A DNA stretch of 64,000 bases from Thereva unica (taxonomy: Eukaryota > Arthropoda > Insecta > Diptera > Therevidae): contig OX465281.1 in NCBI GenBank assembly GCA_949987705.1, forward strand, positions 238,039,143 to 238,103,142, read 5' to 3'. The position numbers were made by a program, and so were the translations under genes. Below are positions 12,693-23,111 of the stretch, in pieces. Under the pieces are notes generated by a model. It saw only the letters and a program-made list of their open reading frames with translations, made no database searches and had not been told where the DNA came from. How positions within the stretch are numbered: the first letter of the stretch is position 1; each line of letters begins with the position of its first letter.

Positions 12693-13250
12693 CCTGCACG
12701 ATATCGCGCGAACCAAAAAAGATATCGACTTCGTTGAGGTGTCGTTCGAAGCGTATTAACCGAAATATGATCTGAAATGATTTTCATAAAATTCGGTCGA
12801 GCCGTTTTTTTGTTTAAGCGGCGGAAGTGATTTTTGTACCTGCACGATATCTTTCGAACCACGAAAGATATTGACTTACTTCATATAATACATATAATAT
12901 AATCTGAAAAGATTTTTATAATATTCGGTCGAGCGGTTTTTTGGTTTAAATGACATAAGTGATTTTTTGTACCTGCACGATATCACGCGAACTATAAAAG
13001 ATATCGACTTAGTTGACGTGCCGTTCGAAGAGTATTAGCCAAAATATAATCTGAAAAGATTTTCATAAAATTCGGTCGAACCGTTTTTTTGTTTAAACGA
13101 CGTTTATGATTTTTGTACCTGCACGATACCGCGCGAACTAAAAACTAACTCGACTTCATTGAGGTGCCGAAAAAGGAATATTAACGAAGAAATGCTCTGA
13201 AAAAAATTTCATAATATTCGGTCGGGCCTTTTTTGTTTAAATAGAAAAAA
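12693..13250. repeat. Tandem repeat, four units of about 133-146 bp
   Basis: Units begin CCTGCACGATATC at 12693, 12839, 12972 and 13118. Each contains GCGAAC, AAAGATATCGACTT, GAGGTG, a TTCATAAAATTCGGTCGAGC-like block and GTTTTTTTGTTTAA. The units are diverged from one another by eye. A TG dinucleotide run precedes the array (12655-12670). No coding function is apparent; it looks like a short satellite or the internal repeats of a mobile element. Confidence 0.85.
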
Positions 13251-13963
13251 CTTCGGCTAATTGTCAGAAACACCTTAAATTGACAAGTTTTGCAAATATC
13301 TATTAAACTCGATGGAATGAGACCCGTTCTAAACGAAGTGATCTTTTTTGGGTTCTGCACAGCAATACAAAACATCACTTGTCAAAATCCGACAACCTTT
13401 CAAAATCGTGCAAAAATTTCGTTACCCTTTACAAACAGTGCGAATTTTTCAAACCTTGGATTAGCACTTTTTGACGGGGAATTGTTTTCTACGCGTGATA
13501 CAGTTTCAGAAAATTGCGGTTCATCCCGGGATTTCCAGTAGTTACCGCAAAATTTGTTCTTTTTGGTCAAGTCTGACAAGTACTTAACAGTTACAGTTTT
13601 GCTAATATCTCCGGAAAGCTTTGGAATTTCCAAATAAAGTTATTCGCTTCTCAGTTTGTCAATGGCGCTTCAGCCCAATTTGAACACCCGCTTTAGTGCA
13701 GTGAACGAAATACGGATGAAATGTTTGTTTGGTAAAGTTCAGGAAACACAAATATTCTAGAAAAATCTTGTGGATTTAATATTATTATAGTTATTTGAAC
13801 TAGCTTCTCGCGGGATTGCTTTGTCATCAGTTCTGATACTAGCCAATTTTCCACTAGTGCTAAACGTATAACTATTTTGTAAGAAGTCAGTTTATTCCAT
13901 CTTCGTTCATCATACTGGGAAGTTAATCGTGTGGACCGAAGGGATCAAACCCACGTCCCAACT

Positions 13964-14012
13964 AGTTTTCGTACGATTATCGTCGTTCGCCATACACGAA
14001 CCGGCCCCAGGT
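13964..14012. mobile_element. Terminal fragment of GGCCGGTTCGTGTAT TIR family
   Basis: The block ATTATCGTCGTTCGCCATAC followed by ACGAACCGGCCCCAGG closely matches the right end of the element at about 35750-36011. The opposite end is not present here, so this is a truncated copy. Confidence 0.6.
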
Positions 14013-14029
14013 TTTAAATAACGCTGGCG

Positions 14030-14740
14030 TAATGAGGAAAAGTGTCGGAGGACGACAGCCAAGTATATAATGTACGCAATGACCCGGATATTTCTCCGAT
14101 TTTGTCATGGAAAGCCCACGAGGAGAAGCCTAAATGGAAAGATATCGCAGAAAGAAGCGAAATCCTGAGGAGCTATTGGGCCCAATGGGATTCATTGCAT
14201 ATCGAAGGAGGAGTATTGAAGCGCAAAAACAGCTGATGGTGCCTCTCACCGGTGCTAGAATAACAGATATTCTCGAGGTGTGTCATATTATGACTCATAA
14301 TAGTCCATCAGGAGGACATTTGGGAGTCAACAAAACTCTGGCAAAAATAAAGAAAACTGGTGTCGTAAATGCACAGTTTGTGCCGGCAGTATAGTTCCTC
14401 GAGTAAGAGCGAAAGAAGAAACTCGACAACGCAACGTGGGAGCCTCAGTTGAGAGAATCGCAAGGGAGATAGGATGAAATCAAGGTACGACCTCCGAGCT
14501 CCGAGTGAACAGTAGTGGATACAAGGAAGAGGACCTCGTTTTGTTCTTCAACCATCGGTGACGGAAAAGGAAATATCCGCAACTTCAGCACCAGTGGGAG
14601 GGGCCCTATAAAATCCTAACACGGATCAACGATGTTGTCTACAGGATTCAACAAGGCCCCAAAGTAAAGAAGAAGATCGTGCCCATGGACAGATAGGCTG
14701 TGCCCATATTATCAGCCGGATCCGGGATGGACAACTTCGA
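14030..14740 (+). pseudogene. Gypsy-type pol remnant (integrase ends)
   Basis: The left part encodes DISPILSWKAHEEKPKW, AQWDSLHIEGGVLKR and then, in another frame, HNSPSGGHLGVNKTL, which is the H2C2 zinc-binding region at the start of a Gypsy-type integrase. The right part encodes EEDLVLFFN, HQWEGPYKILTRINDVVYRI and KKIVPMDR, the C-terminal chromatin-side module. The catalytic core that should lie between them (about 200 residues with D, D and E) is missing, and several frameshifts and stops are present. It is a dead, internally deleted fragment. No LTR is recognised beside it. Confidence 0.75.
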
Positions 14741-14759
14741 GACGAACAGTTCTAATTAA

Positions 14760-16630
14760 TAAGTTTTTTGTGCATAATTAAAAAGCGTATTCCTTACTTA
14801 ATCCTACAAATCTTTTAAGCCGTAAAAACGTATCAATAATGTTAACTTAGCTTTAGTTCATTTCAATATCTGTATTGATTTGCAGGATATCGAGGTTTGG
14901 AAAATCATTGACGTAAAAGTTATTACCACAACTCATATTTTTAACTAACCAAGATCTAAGGATTTCATGTAAAGCTTCCTCTTTTGAGCTGCCATTATAC
15001 TAACCAGAGTGTCCTCAGAATTTACGTTGGTGGCCATGCCACCATTGTTATCCCTAGGTACTCTCTTCAGTTTTTCCAGTTCAAATCACTTTCATTCACA
15101 GATAAGTGAACTGAAAACTTCAATTGCACAAAGAGGACTCAACAATAACAAAATGTTATCAAAAACTCTCATAATATCTCCACTACTAAAAAAAAAACAG
15201 ATTTATTCTAAGCCAATCTGTTGTCATTATTTAGAAATATTTGAATCCAGGACATTTATCCTTCGGCAATTTGAATCTCTAACAGGAAATACTCAAAATG
15301 AAAAAGTTGTGGAAAGTTTTAAAATCATGCAAGGAACAGGAACGTCAATCCTGTGAGCCAGTCATATACGGGCATGGATTTTTCATTGAATAGTGGCAAG
15401 CATATTTTTTTTCCATTTTCGCTCTTGTTGTTGGAAGCGCTGCCATTGTACAAAATTACTACCAAAAAAATTCCGATATGCATTTCAGGAACTTTAGTGC
15501 ACTTGATGCCATATCTCACGGCGAACTTTTTTATGGCGACTGTTAAATATCCTCGAAATCCTGTAAAAAAAAAATGGCACTGTATAAATGGTGCAAACCA
15601 TATGAAAAACATATAAAAGAAATGTCGGATTTATTCAGGGATGAATTTTTGGTGGTATTAAAATTTAATAAGAAGGAAACGTGGACACTATAAATAATGA
15701 AAAAAATCGATATCGTATAGTATGATTGGATATGATGGATTGGGACTTGCTTTCCTGTAATTTAATACGATTCTTGATACCATTAAACGGATTGGTTTCA
15801 TTATAGCCATTGCTATGTAACCGCAAAAAAATAAAGAGTAACCACTGCTTAAAATATCTAGTTTAAAGAGCAACCAAAGCCAAATGAAATATTCCTATAT
15901 GTATTATAAAACCAAATGAAAATCGATTGATGATGGTACTGGTACTATTTTCTGGGAAACTCTGTTGAGGGAAAACCACTGAGGGTAACACATACACAGA
16001 TAATATTTGAAAATGAATTTCTTTGAGATTGATGTATAGTTGCAGCAAAACCTCCGCTGTTGCTGGAGTCTCCCGAATATGGCAATATTAAACGTTTTTG
16101 GGAATCATAAAACATATAGAAGAAATTTAAATCTTTTTGAAACGGTCTGCAGCTGGTTGATATCAATGAATATCGGATATCAACGGAAATTTATTTTCAT
16201 GGTGATTTATAAACAAGACTTGAAAGGGCAAATTTGTGGATTACTCTTGTACCATAGTATAACCGAGCACTGGACCATGCCTGCCGGAGTTGATTTTTTA
16301 TATTAATAAACTTTCCCATTTATTATAAATAGAAATCAAAATTTTTAATATATTTTATTTTGCAGGGGTTTTATTATACCATTGTGCAAAGAATAATTGT
16401 GCTCCTTGGAATTTCCACTATTTTAAGGGGACGCGCTTCATTATACCTCGCGGTAGGAAAGTTAATGATCTAAATATTATATTTCTATTCCACTCCAAGA
16501 CTATATAACTTTGTTTTTTTTTTTTTTTTTCTTGTCACCATTCAGAAATAGGTGTCATTCACTGATCTGTTTTTAAGGTCTCAAAATACTAAAAGAAGAA
16601 CAGTAAGGCATACCTATATACTATCGCTGG
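14760..16630. other. No gene seen
   Basis: AT-rich sequence with low-complexity runs. Open frames up to 115 codons have no recognisable motifs. Confidence 0.5.
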
Positions 16631-16679
16631 TTGAAATCCAGTGATGGGCACGTAATCTACCTAATGTAAACTACTCAGT

Positions 16680-16765
16680 TCTTTACACGTAGACAACAAC
16701 GTAATTTACGTAACCCCTTTTCACGTAGACAACGTAGACGATGTAGACAACGTAGACAACTAAAA
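16680..16765. repeat. hAT left subterminal motif cluster
   Basis: ACGTAGACAAC-type motifs occur at least five times within 90 bp. The same motif in inverted orientation fills the right subterminal region. In hAT elements such clusters are transposase binding sites; that role is inferred here. Confidence 0.75.
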
Positions 16766-18775
16766 AATACTAAAACAAATTATTGAAATAGGTAGGTAAA
16801 ATATATCAAAATAAAAAAATATTATATACATTATATAGATGACAAATGGAATGTAATTAAAACTACATTAATATTTTTAATATGTATCATGTTTTATTAT
16901 GTCATGTCTTTTGTTTTATTATAAAATAATATTTTTCAATAACAATTCTCATCATTCTCTTCATTATCATCATCACTATAATCTACTAATCTTAATGAAT
17001 AATAAATTCTTAAGAGTTTTTTAGACCGCTCAAAAGTTAATCTATTTCTTATTGGAGAATGCTCATGGGCCCAATTTGAGAACATTCTCTCAATTTGGGC
17101 TGTAGAGGCAAGTAAATTCATTAAATGTTTCGCCAATGATGAAAGCTCTGGGTGCTTAATTCCTGAAGTACTCCAAAAAACCATTGGTTTCATTACCCCC
17201 TTATTATACAAATCTCTAAAAAAGCCGGTAGAATTTCTGAAAGCATCCCAGTCTTCGATGCCTTTCGAATTCAGGTGCTGAAACAAAAATTGATTTACTT
17301 TATCCATATGCTCATGTTGAAGCTTTGAGTTATCGTAGTATGGATGTAAATAAAATGCAGTCAAAGCATACACATTAAAGGCCATTTTTTTTCTCTTTTC
17401 TAAATTATCTTGGAATTTTTCAGGCAATTCCAAATTGAACCACATATTTACTGCATCGGCTAAGGAACAGTCTTTCTTCTGACATGTATTTATTAAATGG
17501 CATATTGGTTCAAATATTTTGATTGCTTCCTTGATTTCATCGATGAATTCTTCTTCAAAAAGTAGTTGGTTTAAGTTTTTTAATAGCGTTGTCAGCAGCA
17601 CAACGTTTCATATATTGTAAATTATCTATAAAATTGATAAAACAGTCTCTATATGAGCACCACCGCGTCTCGCATGGTAATTTTACACGATGTCCTCCTT
17701 TATCAATTATAGCCTTTTCAAAATCTGAGTTTTTAAATTCCTTTTGAACGGAAATCACTTTATTGTTAAGAGTCTTATCAAGGACATCTTTGGCCAGTAA
17801 GTTTGCTGTATGACTGTTGCAAGTACTATGCCAAACAACATGATTTGACAATCTTCCCATTTTTAGCATAACACTGGCGTTGTCTGATACAACGGCATAA
17901 ATTTCAGTACCATATGTATCCTTAGCAATATCCATTGATTCATATACTATGTCAGCCAACTTTTCTCCACTTTCAATTTCTCCTGTAAGATCCCAAGCGT
18001 TAAGAAAAGCTTGCTCCCCATTGGCATTGTGAATCATAGATACAACAGTCTTGCTGTTAGTCGATGAATTCTTCCACCCATCTATTAATAACCCTGACTC
18101 CTTTCCAATTGTCTTCTTGTTATATTCTATACAGTTTTCGTACGTTTGGTCGAGAAGAGTTGAGGATAAATGTTTCCTATTAGGTATTTTTTCATTATAT
18201 GCAGGACGAATTTTTTTAATAAACGTTTTGAAATGTGATTCAACTACATATATTCAATGGAAGATTGCATCCGAAAATAAATTTTGCAAGAGTGTTACTT
18301 ATTTCCCCCTCTTCTTTTGATGATAATTTATCCATATATTTAGTAATATTACTTTTTCTCGTACGGTTAGCTAGACCTGAATGAAAAGGCTTCGACAGAG
18401 ATGATGAACTGGAATATTATGTAGATGTTGACTGTACTCGGCTCCTATTTGATGAAAAAGATGAAGGAGTACAGGGAGCATTAAACTGTGGAACTTCTGG
18501 TGAAAGAAATACCAGCACACTGACTTTCTGTTTCTGAAGACATTGAAACATTCATTTCATCTTGCACTTGATCCTAAAAGAAACTTTAACTTATTATTGG
18601 CATACTAGAATGTAATGTTAAATTTACATTGGGATTTTCGATAATAAGTTCATGTTCCTGATATTCAAGATTAGTGAAATTTTCAGACGTTTTGCTTCCC
18701 TGGTCTATGATGATTAATTCCATGGTATATACTTCCACATCTGAATTAGTTTTTTCCATTGTCTTGCACATATTC

Positions 18776-18836
18776 CTAAAAATAAATTAAGAAAAAAAAA
18801 ACAAAAAAAAAAAAAACTTTGAGTAAAAAGGATTAC
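18776..18836 (-). other. Predicted intron in hAT transposase
   Basis: Read on the minus strand, the exon ends GCACATAG, the intron begins GTAATCC and ends in a long T tract followed by TTTTTAG. The next exon begins GAATATGTGC. Splicing joins LKAHR to NMCKTME in frame, completing the BED finger. It is 61 bp, a typical short insect intron. Confidence 0.75.
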
Positions 18837-18991
18837 CTATGTGCCTTTAAGCGAGATGCAGCAGTATTGGCTAACTAACGAGATGCAGCAGTATTGCTAA
18901 CTCCGCCTTCGTCTGGTCCCAAGCCCAGAGTGTGAAAGGAGGAGGGTTGTCGACCTGCCGAGTCGATCGTAAAAACTAGGCAAGAAACCGC

Positions 18992-21900
18992 ATGGATACA
19001 CGAACTAACTATTCACGAAATAATGCTACTGCATCCGGGGCAGCCGATGCGCCAGCGCTGGGGACCAGGGATGCTGGTGAGAAGTGGGTTACTGGCCGAA
19101 ATAATGCTACTGCATCCGGGGCAGCCGATGCGCCAGCACTGGGGACCAGGGATGCTGGTGAGAAGTGGGTTACTGGCCGAACACCCAAATTAGTCACACC
19201 GAAAAGGGAATTAAAATTCGCTGCGTGGAATGTACGAACAGGACATCACGTTGGTCAAAAGGAAATCATAGCAATGGAATTGTTGAAATGCAAAATATCA
19301 ATTGCTGCGCTATCGGAACTACGGCTTACCGGATCCGGGATATTGACAATCGTCCCGCCAACAATCGACGAAACGATGATGCTTTACTATTCCGGTGGTG
19401 AGAAAAGAGAGGCCGGCGTCGGCTTTATGGTCGACCGACGGGCTGCCAGCAGCGTTATCGCATTCCAACCGATATCCGAGCGTTTGGCGGTTATAACCAT
19501 CAGTGGAACGATCAAGACCCATATCATATCCGTTTATGCGCCAACCGAGACCAGCACGGACACGAACAAGGACGAATTTTACGATCAGCTTCAACAGACG
19601 CTGGATATGATACCTCAAACCGAATTAATAATTCTCGCGGGGGATTTCAATGCACATTCAGGAGTAGATCGAACCGGCTGGGAAGAAACCATGGGCAAAT
19701 TCGGACACGGAGTAATTAATGACAACGGCTTACGCCTGCTTTCATTCGCATCGTCAAACAACTTGATCGTTGGCAACAGCATTTTCCGCCATCCACTCAA
19801 ACACCAACTCACCTGGCGAAATCCATCCGGCAAAGACTCGGCGATGTTAGACTACGTTTTGATCAACACAAGATTCCGATCGACGCTTAAAGACGTACGT
19901 GCAATGCGTGGACCCGATTGCGGATCGGACCATTATCTTGTTCGAGCGAAATTGCAGATGCGATTGCAAAGAGCGAAGAAAACGGAGCCACCACCAGCCA
20001 AGAAAAATTGGGCGTGCCTACGGGACCCGGCCATCGGGCGAGAGTTTCAAATGGCATTATCCAACAAATTCGCGGCGCTCGCAATACCGGACGATATCGA
20101 TGTAGAAGAAAGGCAATTGTCGGAGTCTATTGTGGAGTGTGCAATGGAGTTGTGTCCAACTATCCGTAAACGGACGCAGCCATGGATCTCGGACAGCTGT
20201 CTGGACCTCGTCGATCAGCGGAAGCGCATGAAACACGTCGACTTTGAGGAATACAGAAGATTGAACAAAGAAGTTCGGCAGAAAATGAAATTGGAACGAG
20301 AAGCGTACTGGAATAACGTTGCGGCCGACATGGAAAAAGCGGCGTCGAGGCACGAGTACCGGACGCTGTACCAGACAATCCGCCGGTTAGGCGGCAAAAC
20401 AACATCAACAAACGACAACATCAAAAAATCGGATGGAACTTTTGTGACTTCGGCCCATGAACGCCTGGAGCGGTGGAGAGCATTCTTCCACCAGCTGTAT
20501 AACCACGATCCGCCGCAAGGTCCAGCACCCGAACCACCGATTATCGAACAGCCGATGAATCAGTCTCTCGATACCGAACCAACAATTATCGAGGTGAAGA
20601 CAGCAATAAAATCGCTGAAAAATGGAAAAGCGCCGGGAATAGACCAAGTAACCGCCGAGATGATCAAAGCTGGAGGTGATGTCTTATCACAACGACTTCA
20701 TGTCCTCATAACACACATATGGCATTCGGATCGTGTCCCTTCGGTATGGAAGAAAGCGATCGTTGTCCCAATTTTGAAGAAAGGCGACAGTCGGGAATGC
20801 AAGAATTATCGCGGTATTAGCCTTCTTTCGATCGTCGGTAAAGTATTTACGAAAATAATACAATCGAGGCTACAGAAACATCGAGAGCAAACGAGCCGGG
20901 AGGAACAAGCGGGATTTAGACCACATCGAGGATGCATTGATCAAATATTCGCCCTCCGTCAGTTAATGGAAGAAAGAATCCGTTGCGGCAAACGAATTGT
21001 CGTCGTTTTCATCGATTTCAAATCCGCTTTCGATTGCATCGATTGGAACAGCTTGTGGAGAGTCTTGGTAACCGAACACGTGCCATTGAGAATCATCCAA
21101 CTTCTCCAAGCGTCGTACGATGGCTCAACCAGCAGCGTTCGTATTCGAAACGACTTATCCGAGGAGTTCCCGATTCAGACGGGTGTCCGACAGGGAGACG
21201 TCGCTTCGCCACTTCTCTTCAACGTTGTGATCGACGCGATTATGCGTGAAGCATTCGATGGACGACTCGGAGTTCAATACGACGACAACAACTTCGTAAC
21301 AGACTTAATGTTCGCCGACGATAGCGCTGTTTTCGCCGACACGGATGCCGAAGCAACGGACATCTTATACGATATTTCCCGCATCGCCCAATCATACGGG
21401 TTAAAAATCAATGCGGAAAAGACCAAAGTGCTCACAACGGATGGATCAAGAGCCAGTGTTCACCTCGATGGAACCCAAATCGAACAAGTTCCAAGGTTCA
21501 AATATTTGGGATCATTGGTTGAGGAAACGAAAGTAGCATCGACGGCCGACGTTCACAGCCGTATCGGCCAGGCAACAGCAACATTCGCCTCGCTCAAGTG
21601 GTGCATATGGAAACGAGCAAATATCTCCATCAAAACAAAACTACGTCTTTACCGAACTTTGATTCTTCCGATTCTTCTTTATGGATCTGAAACGTGGACA
21701 CTGCTCAAACCGGACGTTAAGAAGCTCGAGGTCTTCCAAATGCGATGTATGAGGCAGATCCTCCGTGTCTCACTCCGTGATCGCCTTCGAAACGAGGTTG
21801 TCAGACAAAGATGCGATCAGCAAACACTGATCGAAGAAGAAATGCAAAAACGTCGACTACGGTGGTTTGGACATGTTTGCCGAATGGATGATAACCGCTT

Positions 21901-22144
21901 GCCACGTAAACTTCTCTGGCGAGACCGTCCTGCAGACTGGAGAATACAGCGATCGGCACCGAAGAAAACCTGGTTGAAGAATATCGAGGGTGACTTAAAG
22001 AATCAACGATTATCAGTTACCGAGGCTCGAGACACCGCCAAAAACCGAGAAGAATGGAAGCGAATCGTGAATAGAGTTCGGGACCCAGCGGCACCGACAG
22101 CAGCGTATCCGTTGCGGGGACGTCCCGCTCGGACCGCCAGCTAA
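18992..22144 (+). CDS. RTE-like endonuclease-reverse transcriptase, intact
   Basis: This is an uninterrupted 1050-codon ORF encoding both activities needed for target-primed reverse transcription. The first 60 residues contain a 27-residue unit (RNNATASGAADAPALG...) present twice. The APE-type endonuclease (about residues 70-320) shows WNVRTGHH, LSELRLTG, VYAPTET, GDFNAHSG and the catalytic GSDHYLV. After a linker, the reverse transcriptase (about 570-830) shows KAPGIDQVTAE, ILKKGDSRECKNYRGISLL, VVFIDFKSAFDCIDW, GVRQGDVASPLLFN and catalytic FADD. The C-terminus has LYGSETWTLL and RRLRWFGHVCRMDD. All key residues are present, so it could be active. The start at 18992 is shared with copy 2. RTE clade is inferred from the single ORF, the (GAA)n end and the C-terminal blocks. 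Confidence 0.92.
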   Translation: MDTRTNYSRNNATASGAADAPALGTRDAGEKWVTGRNNATASGAADAPALGTRDAGEKWVTGRTPKLVTPKRELKFAAWNVRTGHHVGQKEIIAMELLKCKISIAALSELRLTGSGILTIVPPTIDETMMLYYSGGEKREAGVGFMVDRRAASSVIAFQPISERLAVITISGTIKTHIISVYAPTETSTDTNKDEFYDQLQQTLDMIPQTELIILAGDFNAHSGVDRTGWEETMGKFGHGVINDNGLRLLSFASSNNLIVGNSIFRHPLKHQLTWRNPSGKDSAMLDYVLINTRFRSTLKDVRAMRGPDCGSDHYLVRAKLQMRLQRAKKTEPPPAKKNWACLRDPAIGREFQMALSNKFAALAIPDDIDVEERQLSESIVECAMELCPTIRKRTQPWISDSCLDLVDQRKRMKHVDFEEYRRLNKEVRQKMKLEREAYWNNVAADMEKAASRHEYRTLYQTIRRLGGKTTSTNDNIKKSDGTFVTSAHERLERWRAFFHQLYNHDPPQGPAPEPPIIEQPMNQSLDTEPTIIEVKTAIKSLKNGKAPGIDQVTAEMIKAGGDVLSQRLHVLITHIWHSDRVPSVWKKAIVVPILKKGDSRECKNYRGISLLSIVGKVFTKIIQSRLQKHREQTSREEQAGFRPHRGCIDQIFALRQLMEERIRCGKRIVVVFIDFKSAFDCIDWNSLWRVLVTEHVPLRIIQLLQASYDGSTSSVRIRNDLSEEFPIQTGVRQGDVASPLLFNVVIDAIMREAFDGRLGVQYDDNNFVTDLMFADDSAVFADTDAEATDILYDISRIAQSYGLKINAEKTKVLTTDGSRASVHLDGTQIEQVPRFKYLGSLVEETKVASTADVHSRIGQATATFASLKWCIWKRANISIKTKLRLYRTLILPILLYGSETWTLLKPDVKKLEVFQMRCMRQILRVSLRDRLRNEVVRQRCDQQTLIEEEMQKRRLRWFGHVCRMDDNRLPRKLLWRDRPADWRIQRSAPKKTWLKNIEGDLKNQRLSVTEARDTAKNREEWKRIVNRVRDPAAPTAAYPLRGRPARTAS
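19016..19177 (+). repeat. 81-bp in-frame tandem duplication
   Basis: Two adjacent 81-bp units (19016-19096 and 19097-19177) encode the same 27 residues and differ by a base or so. Copy 2 at 55901 has only one unit, so the duplication is specific to this copy or its sublineage. Confidence 0.95.
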
Positions 22145-22379
22145 CGGATCAAAGAAGAAGAAGAAAGAACTTCTTGTTGCATATGGAGCATATCGCAACA
22201 TATTTACTAATTTCCTTCTTAAGTGTGAATCCTAATTCATTGAAGGAAGAATTTTTAGGTCTTCCGCCTGGCATATTTACAACGGCTTAATCGAAAAAAA
22301 TTTCACAACTGCACTTCACTAAGAATAAAATCGTAATGAGAAGAAAGTCATGACAATAAAAATAATGACATAATGCAAG

Positions 22380-22560
22380 GCTGTCTACGTTGTCTACGTA
22401 AAAATGAATTGTATACGCTAAAACGAGTTGTCAACGAAATTGTCTACGCTAACACGAGTTGTCAACAACTTGTCTACGCTAAAACCAGTTGTCTACGCTA
22501 AAACGAGTTGTTTACGAGTTTTCTACTCCTAAACGTAGACAACTCAAGTCTACGCGTAAA
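22380..22560. repeat. hAT right subterminal motif cluster
   Basis: GTTGTCTACG and GTTGTCAACG variants alternate with CTAAAACGA spacers through this stretch, mirroring the left end of the hAT element. Probable transposase binding sites. Confidence 0.75.
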
Positions 22561-23111
22561 TGCCCATCACTGTTGAAATCTGAATCTTCTAAACCGAAAG
22601 AAAGTGGGGATTATAGTAGCAATCAACAAACAGAAAATAATTAAAATAACGATGGCAAAACACATTCAGTTCTAAAAAACATGTTAGGAAAAAATAAAGC
22701 AAAAATTCGCAAGTAGGACAAAAAAATATATGCAAGTTATGGATGACACCTCTTAGAAAACCCTTCATCGGGGTCTTAAGAGAAGTGTTTTAAAACTGGT
22801 GAGGTCAAACTTTAGTCGCATTTTTTTGCAAATTGTACCTTATTTCTTGGTACAATTAGCAGAAGTTGGTTACGAAGTCATCAATATCTCATTAAATCAA
22901 CCCAGAACTCCACAAAATGAATTACAATGCGGTCAGTATACCCTAGCTTAGCTGCTTCCCATTTTTCTACCTGAGGTCAACCCTTTGTCACGCAGAGTAT
23001 TTCAATTATTAAAGTGCATGGCTTTTTTGGGCTCTTTGAGTATTAATTCTGTTGGGCTGAGGGTTAGAAACCCGTTGCCATAAAAACACCATTGCTACGA
23101 ATCAGCAAACA

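Larger units (their letters stand above)
18901..22165 (+). mobile_element. Full-length RTE-like LINE (copy 1)
   Basis: The 5' boundary CTCCGCC is supported by the identical start of copy 2 (55810) and of the 180-bp derivative at 49979-50158. The 3' end is a short (GAA)n run just after the stop codon, with no poly(A) tail. A 91-bp 5' leader precedes the ORF. It sits inside the BED-finger exon of the hAT transposase. No clear target duplication is seen. Instead, the host sequence just left of the insert contains a near-perfect direct repeat (18852-18878 and 18879-18902). Confidence 0.9.
16936..22281 (-). pseudogene. hAT transposase with BED finger, split by LINE insertion
   Basis: The start near 22281 encodes MPGGRPKNSSFNE followed by CSICNKK, the first half of a BED zinc finger. 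After the inserted LINE, coding resumes with LANTAASRLKAHR (second half of the finger). A 61-bp intron follows, then NMCKTMEKTN. Downstream frames (18037-17555 and 17601-16936) encode the RNase H-like catalytic region (VVSDNASVM, WHSTCNSHTANLL, ETRWCSYRD) and the C-terminal dimerisation domain (LAKHLMNLLASTAQIERMFS, then RNRLTFERSKKLLRIYYSLR). The last two frames are joined by a frameshift in an A run near 17585. Other stops lie between 18040 and 18590. The enzyme would have cut and pasted this element, but this copy is dead. Confidence 0.9.
16639..22572 (-). mobile_element. hAT DNA transposon, interrupted by an RTE LINE
   Basis: Both ends carry the perfect 12-bp inverted repeat CAGTGATGGGCA, and both are flanked by the same 8 bp, TTGAAATC (16631-16638 and 22573-22580). 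An 8-bp duplication with a CAG-starting TIR is diagnostic of hAT elements. The transposase reads right to left. Removing the LINE at 18901-22165 leaves an element of about 2.7 kb, a normal autonomous hAT size. Both subterminal regions are packed with GTAGACAAC-type motifs. Confidence 0.95.

Noticed and set aside
2041..13250. CRISPR-like arrays
   Set aside because: The tandem repeats lack short identical direct repeats with unique spacers, and the sequence is eukaryotic.
15009..15356. 115-codon plus-strand frame
   Set aside because: No recognisable motif and AT-rich, lysine/serine-rich composition; no splice or promoter support.
19319..20647. Several antisense frames of 70-100 codons opposite the RTE ORF, repeated at 56147-57337
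   Set aside because: They mirror the sense codons of the RTE protein and occur identically in both copies for that reason.
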